A stretch of 60,000 nt of DNA, taken from contig NC_092679.1 in assembly GCF_964355755.1 (NCBI RefSeq), positions 13,260,932 through 13,320,931 of the forward strand, in the 5' to 3' direction. Shown here in pieces: positions 22,430 to 34,400 of the stretch; position 1 is the first letter of the stretch; each line of letters begins with the position of its first letter. This stretch comes from Antedon mediterranea. Its lineage: Eukaryota; Echinodermata; Crinoidea; Comatulida; Antedonidae. Position numbers and translations under genes: made by a program. The notes below the pieces were generated by a model. It made no database searches. It had not been told where the DNA came from and was given only the letters and a program-made list of their open reading frames with translations.

Positions 22430-25400
22430 CTGTGTGAAATAAATAAAAAATAGGTGTATTATCTACTTTGTTTCATTAAATAAATTTATGTATTTTATTT
22501 TTTAATTTATTTTGTTTATATTTTATTAAATCGAAATCAACAGCAATAATTACCGCCGCTAACAGGTTTGATACAAACAAGGCCAGGACTGTTTAAAGCA
22601 CCTTGATTGGGTCGTAACATCGATCAAGGGCTTCTCTCATCCAGTGCCCACCTTTACCAGAGGAAAGGCATGAGCCAATACGTCTGAGGTAGATACTAGA
22701 TGCAGGGGCTGCCATAAGAGTCAGCAGTGCTGATTTCAAATGCCTAACGGGACCCCAGCTCCATATACAGCACTCGATATTCCCAGATGGTCTCCCATCC
22801 AAGTTCTAACCAGGCCCAACGTTGCTTAACTTTGGTGATTTAACGAGAACCGGTGTTTTAACGTGGTAAAGCCGTATATATAGTAATAATCAATCGCATT
22901 TTATCAAATATCTAAGTGATTGAATGTGTACGATGATGTACAGTTGAAGCATAAAGGAAATAAAGTGATATACACAAGGTAAAAGAAATAGTGAGTTGGA
23001 AGTAATACTATAAGACTGTACTTGAAATGATAGAAAACTGTTGAGATTATTGGAGATTAATTGTAATAAATTGTATATGGAAATTGAAGAAAAGAATAAC
23101 TGGTGAAAATAGCACAGTAGTTGCATGATACTTGGAAGTATTGAGACCTTTGTTGAAATTATTGGAGAGTAATTGTATGAGGAAATAGGAGAAAGAAATA
23201 ATTGGTAGGAGGAGCAGATTGGTATCAGGAAACATTTTAACTTTTATCTCACTATTTATTTGCCAGCAACATTAATTGCAGTAACTTAGTTGCAGGTTGG
23301 TTGGTGATAACAGCAGAATGGGAGCAGAGACATGGGAGTTGTTCAATAGTTGCAGAAACATTTTTACTTTTATCTTTTATAATTTATTTACAGCATCGGA
23401 GACGTAGGAAGAGGACAAGAAGTTACGATATTGTGGACTTTGATTACTTGTTTAATTATTCATTCTGGGGTATTCCTGTAAATGTACTACTAATTGTTGA
23501 CATTTTTTCTGGAAGGACTGGGAAGTTTGGGGAGTTATAGAAATTGTGTTCGGAATAGGGATACTGTTAGGGATTGAATATTGATTGAGAATTGGATTGG
23601 GTTCTTTTTTTTGGAGGGGGGGGGGGGGAAATAGGAAGAAACGAATTGTTTTGCCAAACGTTATTATTAAATTTACTTTTACATATTATTGAGAGTTGTA
23701 CAAATCACTGTTGGTTCAAATAATTTACATATCTGAAAAAGCCGTTGTTGTGACAGACATGAATCAATTTATAAGAAATTTAAATGTCATCAATATTTAA
23801 TCTATCTATTGTACATGCAACACATTAAAATCAACTGACCTGGAATGTCAACAAAAGCATGTACGCTTGAAGGATCAAAAGCCACAGACGTTGGAGATGT
23901 TGGTGTGTGAGGTGATGACGGTGTATCTCGCTGTCCTCTTGGACATGATAAATTAGTTGTTTCATTATATATTCTCTGTAATAAAACAATGAAAACAAGT
24001 TATTATAAATACAAGTCATAGCAAGTCATAGTCATATATACTTTATTGTCCATTTAAAAAACAGAAATGTGATTTGAAAACTGGCAAAATACAAAAATAT
24101 AAAATACAATTTACAAAAAAACACACAAAAAGTTAAGAGGCTAAAAATTGTTAAAATTAGATAAAAATTATCGGTTACATTTTACCTTTGTACTCTGGAG
24201 TTATATAAGTGTATAGCATTAGGTACAAACGAGCACCTAAACCGTTTTGTTTTGGTATTAAGTGCACGTAGTCTTATGCCAGAATTCATGAGAGCAAATT
24301 GTTTGTGAAGAGGATGTGTTTCATCATCAATGATACTTTTTACTTTTTTTAACACATTTTCTTTATACAAGGATTCAACATCAGGTAAGTGCTCTCCTAC
24401 TAGTCTAATTGCTCTATTTCCTATTCGATTAAGTTTAATTTTATCTTTTTGCATTGTATTACCATAAAAACAAACATTACAAAAAAGTATTACACTGAGA
24501 ATTACAGAGTTATAAAACAATTTAAGTATAGTTTTGTCAATTTGTAGGTACTTCATTTTTCTTAAAATAAACATCCTTTGGTTGGCTTTGCATGTGGCTT
24601 TATTTACATTATTTATCCAATTTAGCTTATTGTCAATTATACAACCCAGATATTTGTACTCATTTACTACTTTAATCTCATTTTCATTTATAATCAGAGG
24701 TTCTAAGGGTTCTTTAATTTTCCTAAAATCAATTTGCATTTCTTTTGTTTTCTTTATGTTTAGTTTCAGGTTGTTATTGCAGCACCAGTGATAAAAATCA
24801 CATCCTAGTTGTCTATAGCTTGTTTCATCATTGCCAGTAATGTATCCAGTGATGACTGTGTCATCTGCATATTTTACTATACAACATTCATTTGAATTGG
24901 CTCTGAAACTGCTGGTGAACAGTGAAAACAACATTGGGGAGATAACAGACCCTTGTGGCGTGCCAATGCTAACAGTTCTTTTATCAGATAAAATACCGTT
25001 TAGTTTAACATACTGGAACCTTTTTGTTAAGAAATTATATATCCATGAAGTCAATGTGTCGTTTACGTTCATTTCTTTAAGTTTGCGTACTAATGAACCA
25101 GGTTCAACGGTATTAAAAGCACTAGAAAAATCTATATACAAACATCTTACATATGATTTAGGCACATCTAAATGTTGGTAAATATTATGTAAGTGGAAGA
25201 GCACAGCATCTTCAACACTTCTATTACTCTGATAGGCAAATTGGAGAGGATCGAGAAACAATTTGGTCTGATCAAGCAACTGCCTAAGTACAATCTTTTC
25301 TAGGCACTTACCAACATTGGATGTGATAGCTATTGGCTATTGGCTATTTTTTATTTAGGAATAGGTGAGATACAGGCCGTTTTCCATTGATTGGGCACTG

Positions 25401-28400
25401 TACCACTTGCTAAACTCTCATTAAAAAGTTTGGTATATATCGGTGCCAACTCTTGGTTGCAGTATTTAATAACACGATTTCCAATTCCATCAGGGCCAGT
25501 ACTTTTACCAGGCTTTACTTTGGCGAATACATTACCACAAAGGTGACAATGAAGAAAGCAGAAGAGGTAGGCTTTTGTAAAAAAACTTATACAGTTATAC
25601 CCTATTGAGAAGTTGTGTGAGTGGCCGAGCGGTTAAGACAGTGGAATCGTAATCCATAGCCATAACATTGGCAAGGGTTCGAGGCTCACTCGCTCCATGA
25701 TTCTGGTGGTAGAACAAGTCTTCGCGGATAAGGGACTATAAACTGTAGGTCCAGTGTATGCATATTGCTCGTGTGCACATTAAAAAACCTAGTACATCTT
25801 TCGAGACGAGTAGGGGTTACCCCGGTGTACTAGTTCACACACACTGTCGTGGACAGACATAGTTGGCTGCCGATGACACGATGTGACCCTTAGGGGAGAA
25901 GAATGTTGTTGAAAAGGTGTAACATCTAAGTCTGATCTTCATGACATTAGCGCTATATAAATGTTGCATTATATAGACGTGCATGGTATTGTGATCTGTT
26001 TGCATCCAACGGCAATGCAAAATCATGTTTATAAGCTAACTGATAAGTAATTGATATCACCCTTGTGATTAAGAATACAATCTTTATTACTCCTGGCCCA
26101 GTGATAACAATGTTAGGAGGTTGAACACTTACTTGCATGGACTGGTTTTTCCCCGTTGTTGGTGTTGTCTTTTGACCATCTATATGCACTCTACTGGGCT
26201 TTATGCCAGGTGATTTCAGAGGATATGTTGTCTTTCTTGGCTGAAATTGTCAGAATGTATTTACATTTAACATTTGTTATGCTAAAGTGGATATGTGCGC
26301 TTAACAAATCTTATTAATTAAGATAGATATTACTATTATTACCTTAATTTTACTTACATGTTTTGGAAGCCTATTATTTGTATTCCTGGGTTCAATTTCT
26401 AGTGATTTCTCATATATATATTGTTCAAATTCTGCCTCTGTCTTATTCCTTAGTGGATTTAAATTCTCAAAAAATTGCTGCAAAACAATATAATATATAC
26501 ATTTAATATAAACATGTTTACCACTTGACACATGGCACCTCAACAAAAGCCCAGAATAGAAAATGGCAAGTCTTGTAATGTTGGTCGGCAGGATACAATT
26601 GATTTTCTCAAAATGAAGCTAGAATGTGATTTGTATAATTTCAATAATAACACTTGAAAGGATACAGGTATAAAAATTAAACAAGCCCTCATTTTAAAGG
26701 TTATAAAAAATCTCTCAAATTTTAACTTTATTTAGCTCTAGCGAATCTATATAAAAACAATTAAAGCATTACCCTGATTTTTTTCTCAGCTATGAGACAG
26801 TACGGTTGGTTCTGGTACTGCTGAATCTCAGCTGTGATCTCAGCAACTCGCCGTCTCTTACTAAAGTTGATTAGATCAAAAGAGTCTGGCAGAAAGTCTG
26901 GGTTACCCTCCTCTGTCTTTAGAATGTTCGTTAAATACATTCCTATAAGCACAAAAAAAAAATGTACACTATCAAACTAGTTTGAAAAAAAGAAAGTGGG
27001 ATGGGCCCAAATTTAACATCATTGTGTCCCTATATGGGCACATAAAATAAAGTTTGATAGTGTAGACAGAGCTTAAGTTTTTTGTTTTTAAATTGCATAT
27101 TCCCGTCGTGGAAAGAATACATTATTGGCTGCACTGACATGATGTTACCTTTATGAGAGAAGTGTAGTTGGAAAGTCTAACCTCTGTGAGCAATGATTTA
27201 GTTGTTGGAATAGAGCTATACAAGAATTCATACTTGTACATTAAAATAACTTGGTAAATAGACTTCGTTATTGGAAAAAAATTTCAGGCATCGGTCTGGT
27301 CATGCCAGGCGTTTTCTACGCATGGTGGTAAAGGCATAAAATGAATTTTTTCAGCATTTCATATATAAATTTATACAGTTTTGACATGCATTTTTTGATA
27401 TTCAAAACAGTCAGGTGAGATGGTGGCTTAACAGGAGACTGACTTAAAATAAAGAAAACTCTATATATAATCTAATAATTACCAAAGAAAGGCACACATG
27501 GCGGATTTATTGAACGCAGTCTTTCTGTGTATTTCTTGTAATGGTTTGTAGTCAGCTCTTGTGCCTCCTCCAATATTTGCTTTTTCTTTGGTGTTAACTC
27601 CTTTTTATTAAAAGATGGTTTGAAATATTATAGTCAAATTTAACCAATTGTTAAATCCACTGAAAACATTTTCTCTACCACAGTTAATGTACAGAGTTAA
27701 TCTCCATGACATTCCATGACCTTTAGCCAGGTTAGAGTGTCATAGGAAAATGATAAAACAAACTTTTCTTTATCTTATTGTGTGTTTTTTTTTTAATTTA
27801 TGACCTTATATTATGAAAGCCAAATTAAGATTATAAATGGAATCTTATAAACACAAGATCATTGGTGTTCATATAAATGGTTTAAAAGCAGCTTACTTTT
27901 TAAGTAATGAGTATGTAGTACATAATTGACAGTGGACATTTTTAAATAAATTACGACACATACATTTTTTTTAAACATTTATATTTTTTTTTTAAATGTA
28001 TGTACAGTATTGTATTATATTTTGTGTGAAATAAATCTAAAACTGAAACTTTCAACACTAAAAATCTATTTGAAGCTTCATCATCGTTGATCAACTTCCT
28101 ATATTCAGCATAAATCTCATTTGAGTATAGTCGTACATGGGCATGGTCACATTTATACAGCTAAGCTTCCTAATTGGAATATTTTTGTTTTATGTCCTTT
28201 TCTTTTTAAATAAAAATAAAAGTGTCTCTTACCCTGATTGTATGCTCCAAACGATGGATAGGTGCTGATGACATTGCACTGGCTATTTCCATAACTCCAT
28301 TGAAATTATTCAACTCTTGCAAGACCTTTAAAATAAAAATTTTAAAAATGTTTTCCTCAAATAAATGCCCACGATATGCATACCATAAATCTTCTAATTG

Positions 28401-31400
28401 TAACCCTGGGTTTCTATTCTTTGATTGTTTTTTAGGGTGGGTTACTATTAGAAGGGGTTTACTATTATTAGAGTAGTGGGTTACTATTCTTAAATTAGAC
28501 ACCTGAAAATAATAACCCCCCCCCCCCCCAAACTTTTCCGGTCAGCAACAAATAAATAAAACAGTATGAATAAACAAATTTGGTTGAACTCTAACTTTAT
28601 TTTATGAACTCAAAACACAACATAGGTGGGTTACTATTAGAGTGTGGGTTACTAATAGAAGATTGCAATCTGTGAATTAAATATAGAATGCTTCTCATTG
28701 GATAACTAAAGACCTCCCCACGGACTATGCAGCATACAATTGTCGCCACCAATAATTGATTTTACCCGAGAGAGCCGTCAACTTAGCCAAGATTGTCTAA
28801 ATACCAATTAATACAGACGAGCGGTAATGGTAGGAATAAAACAGTGTATCCATCCCAACCACTCATTTTGTGTAAATGGTCATAAGAAATAACATAGATT
28901 CTATATTTTCGTTTTCTGCTTCCCTTTAACGTTACCACTCGGCTGTGTACATATTTTTGTATAATCTTACGGATCTGACAAGCAATAAAGCATCACACGA
29001 GGTAAAATTGCTGTCCAGAATATTATTAATTAATATTGCTGCCATGAACTCCATATCATATGTCATAATTTATGGTTACGATAGAATCATTTTGACATGA
29101 TCCCTTATCCTTTAGACTAGATTTCTTACCTGAAGAATTTCAATAATTCTGCTCACTACAGCAACTCTTTCTTCAAAATTTTCTGCTTCCACGATACAGT
29201 GTTCTATCCAATAGATAAACTAACATAGAAAAAAAACAATGTTATAATTAAGATATGAATTATTTGAAATATAGTATACTGTACAATTACACTATGTACA
29301 ATTACACTAACTCGAGTGTAGTTAAGGACCCATATCTCATAACTATATATTTTTGCCGTTATGACAAAGTTTTATCGTATCGTATTGTATCATATCGTAT
29401 GTATAAAGAATTACTGAACTATATAAGCAAATTTATTCACTATCCTTCTTAAAGGTAAAAATCCCAGTTACATGACAAACATATACATAAGATGATCTAC
29501 ATAAACAAAGTCTTTGGTTTTGGGAGTGGATTTGAAAAATATTTGGACATGTGATGATGAAAAAGCTCTATAATAAGAAGTCATTTTTGGTAATTTACAT
29601 TCACTAGGCAGATCCTTTATTTTACTCTTTGTTAATGAATAAAATATTTTAGTGGAATTACACCATGAGATTGTGGCAATCTTCCAATACAAGTTGATAC
29701 AAAATACATTCCATAGAATTATTAATGATCTAGAGAATACAAATTATCCCCAGATGACTTTAGGTCTGTATCCACCAGACTAGAAAAAAGAGCTTTGCAT
29801 CATTGTAGATAAGATGACAAAAATGGACACATAACTACAAAACAAAGAAATGGACACCAAGTGAAAGACGAGGCTTGGTAAATAACTTACCATGTTAGAG
29901 TGCCTAATCATCTTCAAGAGGTTGGGAGATGTAACTTCTTTATCTTTCTTCATCCAAACAGTACCTACAAGTTCTGATGGTCTGACAGCTCGATAGAGGT
30001 CAGACTCAAGCAGCGTTAACTGCCGAGCTATCTCAATGGGGTGCAACTGTAAGATAAGTACATAGTGTATAGAAACAATCAAGCAAATAAAAATAGAAAA
30101 TACTTAAATATTTCAAAACACAGTAGAAAGGTGTTGTTGCTGTGACATAATAATATAGCATCTCTGGAGAAATTTAACCTTACCTGACATACTTAATTTG
30201 ACACTTAATTCAAAATACATACATATTTAGACTAGACTTAGTACAACTTAAGAGCACACACAAATATAAAATATTGGGGCTGGTTTTTGTGAGCTATAGA
30301 TACTAAGAATGAATGGCATTATTTTATGTTGAATATTCAAAAGCTAAAAGTTAGTATTTACCTGCATGAGTCCAAATTCATCAGAATTGCGAGTAAGATG
30401 CCATTCAATTGGAGGAGGTTCCCTATCAAATGTAATCTCACGAGGCAAGTCATTTGGCTACAGGAGAAAAAAAAACTAATTCAACATTTCAATAAAAAAA
30501 ATTACACTCCGAAATATTCGCTACATTCAAAGTATAAAAACCACTCATCCAATCATTTTGTTTAGTTTTAAATTTGCTGCTTCCATTTTGAATCAAATGG
30601 TAAAGCTTGGCAGAGCATAGACGGCGCACTCTCTATAGGTTGGTTTCTGGTCACGCATTATTCACAAGCCTATTGTATAACATCATTTTGATGAGCTGAC
30701 CATTGAATAGAACTTTACCTTTAATGAAAAAACCAATGCCATGTGATACAGAATAAATCAATGAAATGGCAAAGATATACTTTATTGGTGTGTTGTAATA
30801 GATAATAAATAAATATAATTTTGTTATTCGTAGGATGATGGGCTATTTTTTATTTATTAAACATGAATACCTCCATTCTACGTTCCACAATCTTCTTTAT
30901 TGATTCAACCCACTTGCGCATTGCCTTCTCCTTTATATCCTTTATAAACTCTGCATGCCTCTCTTGAAGTGAAGGATCTCGTTCAAAGTCATAGTAATGA
31001 TGATCTACCCAGTGACGGAATACATTCAGCACTCTGGGTTTGAGGAGAAAAAATATAAAGTTTATTTCCACAAATACAAAAATAAAGCTTTATTAAGTAA
31101 AAATATAATCACAATCAAAGTAAATGGCATTATTACTTTCATTTTTTAAACTTTTTCTACAGCCCTTTTCTCACTGGAAATTCATACCAGAATGAAGTAA
31201 CAGTCAGATCACCAAAGATCTATTCACATACTATTGGAATACAGACACTTTCAATACCGAACTCTCCAAAAACTGGAAACTCTCACAAAACCTAAAGGTC
31301 CCAAATTCATTTTTGCAGTTTAACACATTTCGAATACTAAACTTTCTAGGAAACCAGACATATTAGCCCAAACGTGTCCAATATTGGGAAAGAGAGACAG

Positions 31401-34400
31401 TTTATACTACATAACAAAAACAACAGAAAAATCCTTCACGGATACCGTTTGCTCAATAGATTTGACTGTACAGTGTTACACTTAAACATCACATTAAACA
31501 AACACAAGGTGGTAAAATATAACTACAGTCATTCACACACACATGTGCTGACGGTAAATATTCCAAGTAATATTACTAAGCAATCAGATGATCTTGCTGA
31601 TAACATTATTTGCCTGCATGGTCCTTTCAGATTGAAAAACTATACCGGCACAGTAAAACTGTGAAACAGGGGCTTACATAGCAATCACGATTATCTAGTT
31701 GATTGGCCAAAAACCTGAAAACATTTTAAACCTTATGTATAATTTATAGTGTATATAATTTATATAATAATATTTGAATTCAACTTGTTACCTGAGTTGT
31801 ATAGGTTGTGCATATTCTTTCCTGAACCGTTTCAGATCTTCACGCATATGATTCTTCTCCCTGTCTGTACTCCCTTTGTCTTGGTCTGGACTTACAGGAT
31901 CTTGAATTTTAAACGTGAATTTTATGTTAAGGCAATAAATAATTTAAATTAATATTTTTTTCAAATTTACACTTTTTCAAATGCAAATAATAAATAAATG
32001 TTGCACTTTTTTTAATCCTAAAACTGCAAAAGGATATCTCTCAATGAGTAGATCCATTAATATATGAGGTTGACAGAATGATCGATACGTCGTCAGGAAG
32101 GTGCGTACAAAAGATGGGTCAGCGTACGTATGATAGGTCAATCGTTCAATCAGTTTTAATAATGTACCACCCTTGATAACAGGCACACCTGATTGCGATT
32201 TCTGTCCTTCCTCAAACACTATGTTGAATTTTGTATCCTTATGAGCAAACCTATGAACAAACATACATTTAGATATTTAGTGTTAAAATTTAACCAATAA
32301 AATGCGGGACTGGATGGAAGACGTATTTAGGCCACAATTGGATCCAAGAAGGTGAAACATTTTCAAATGTATTTTCCCTCCCACGACAATTGTGGCAATT
32401 TTGATACACCACGTGTATTGATGCAGGCAATAGAAAAATATTGGATAAGAACATACATACAAATGCTCTCTATTATAACTATCGATATAAAATGAACATA
32501 AGTTTGAAGTTTTAAGGTGTTTATATTTAAAACAGAAAATTGCATGTAAAACATAGTTTTGTATGCAAAGTAAGCACTGTATTAGTATAAATAATATATC
32601 AATTTATTGGTATAGAGAAACTGACATCCTACTATTAGATCTGTGGGAGTTTTCATGGTACAATTTTTATTAACAATGAGGAAGATTATAAAATCTATGA
32701 AAATTAGAAAAGGTCAGCTGAATCAAAAATCCAATCCAGAATCTTTTTGAATATAATGAAATATGTACAGCAGTATTGTCAACTCGGGAAATTATGTTAA
32801 CTTTGAGGTCATTTTCAATAGTGTTCACGAAGGGCTACTAAATTCATAAATTATTCTACCTGTATTGGTCAACTGAAGGCAACCGTAAAGGTTGGTTCTT
32901 CTCTTCTTCAGCCAATATTGCATCCAACATCCTATCAAGAGTCCCTCTGTAAGATAATGTTGTTAATGCCTCCATCCAATTGCTCTTTTCTTCAGCTGTC
33001 TTTGCAAAGAACATGACAGGAGGTGACTGATCTCGTGAAACAATTTGAAAGCAGTTTTTCACATCTAAGAGATAGAAATAAATGACACGTTACAAACTGG
33101 CATATGACTCAAAATATGCTAAAGTGTTATAAAACTGTAACACAGAGGTCAATTTTTCATCTTTAACCTTTTTTTTTTTTTATAACCTGAAATTGTTGAG
33201 TAAAAACATATCTTTCAGGCAATACTAAAAAAAAGATAAGTCACTGAACATGAACTTCAAAAAATGTATTTTAATTTAATTGGTGTAGCAATTGCGTGTG
33301 TTAGTTTTGACGGACAAAATGTTGTTGTTTTTCTTGAACAAATAATAAAATTATCATAACTATGTCTTATAATTTATTTAATTATGTTTAATATACTACA
33401 TTTCAAAGTATAAATGCGGAAAAAAAATTTCTCAATAATCACATAAAAGTGTTTTTGTCTTTAAAAAATTAGCATGCAATTGGTGAAAATTTATTATGCC
33501 GTTTTAATTGTACTTTAATCACTGTAAATCCTTTGGTTATTAACTATTCTTGATAGAATGGCAGAAAGTCATAATGGCAAAATGTTTTATGAGGAAAAAT
33601 AATATCAAATGGCATATCTTTGAAAATAATGACATTATTTGAGGTGTACTTGCGTGTGTTAGTTTGACAGACACTACGCTTGCGTGTGTTAGTTTGACAG
33701 ACGAAGCTGTGGGTGTGGGTGTGTGTGTTGTCTGGAAAACACTATTGGGCATGTAGTTTGAGAAAAAAAATGATAAGAGTACACTTTAGGTGTGAAGGTT
33801 GGCTATTTATTAAAAATTACCAATATTTTAATAAAATCCAAATACCGTTATGTAATCTCCGACATACAGTAATTTTCACTTGGCAAATTCAACTACCGGT
33901 ATACAATACTTGCATGTATAAAAACACAACTAATGTCATCAAAATGGTTTGAAATATTTAAATTGAAAATTAATCTGAAACAATTATCTTAATTGCCTAA
34001 TTATTATACAGTCAACATGAAAACGTGCATGATGCATAAATAGAACATCTTTCTCTATACAATTTTGAATGGACGGCACCTCTTGAATTAGTTTTCGGGG
34101 TTGGTGAGCCCTTATTTATCTCTTCTATTTTTACTTTTATTTTTAAAACCATTCTGAAAATACAGCAAGTACAGAAAAAAATATTAATTTTGTATTTATT
34201 TTATTAATATTTTTATTTATTATATTAGTAAATCTATATGTTTTATTTATTTAATATTTCTTTAAATATTTTTATTTATGTTAGTAGGCCTACATTTGAT
34301 TTATTCTTTTATATTTTAATTTGTTTTATTTCTATTTGTTTTAATTTAGTATACTTAATTATTATTGAGTTAATACTAATTAAATAGCCTGTTAGTTACT

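Noticed and set aside
21836-22453. Plus-strand ORFs over the last SOS exon
   Set aside because: Antisense shadows of the proline-rich SOS tail, which has homology and correct splicing.
22766-22876. A functional 5S rRNA gene
   Set aside because: Substitutions in stems, altered 5' start, and a non-5S body directly attached.
24534-25181. Plus-strand ORFs at 24.5-25.2 kb
   Set aside because: Antisense shadows of the reverse transcriptase frame.
25612-25700. A functional tRNA-Ser or tRNA-Leu gene
   Set aside because: A and B boxes are good, but T-stem and acceptor pairing are poor, the anticodon loop does not fit, and the sequence continues into a SINE body.
26343-26357. Extension of SOS exon 26358-26477 by five codons to a GTAATA donor
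   Set aside because: The GTAAGT donor after CAT is stronger, and the shorter exon matches the spacing in human SOS1; the longer form could exist as a variant.
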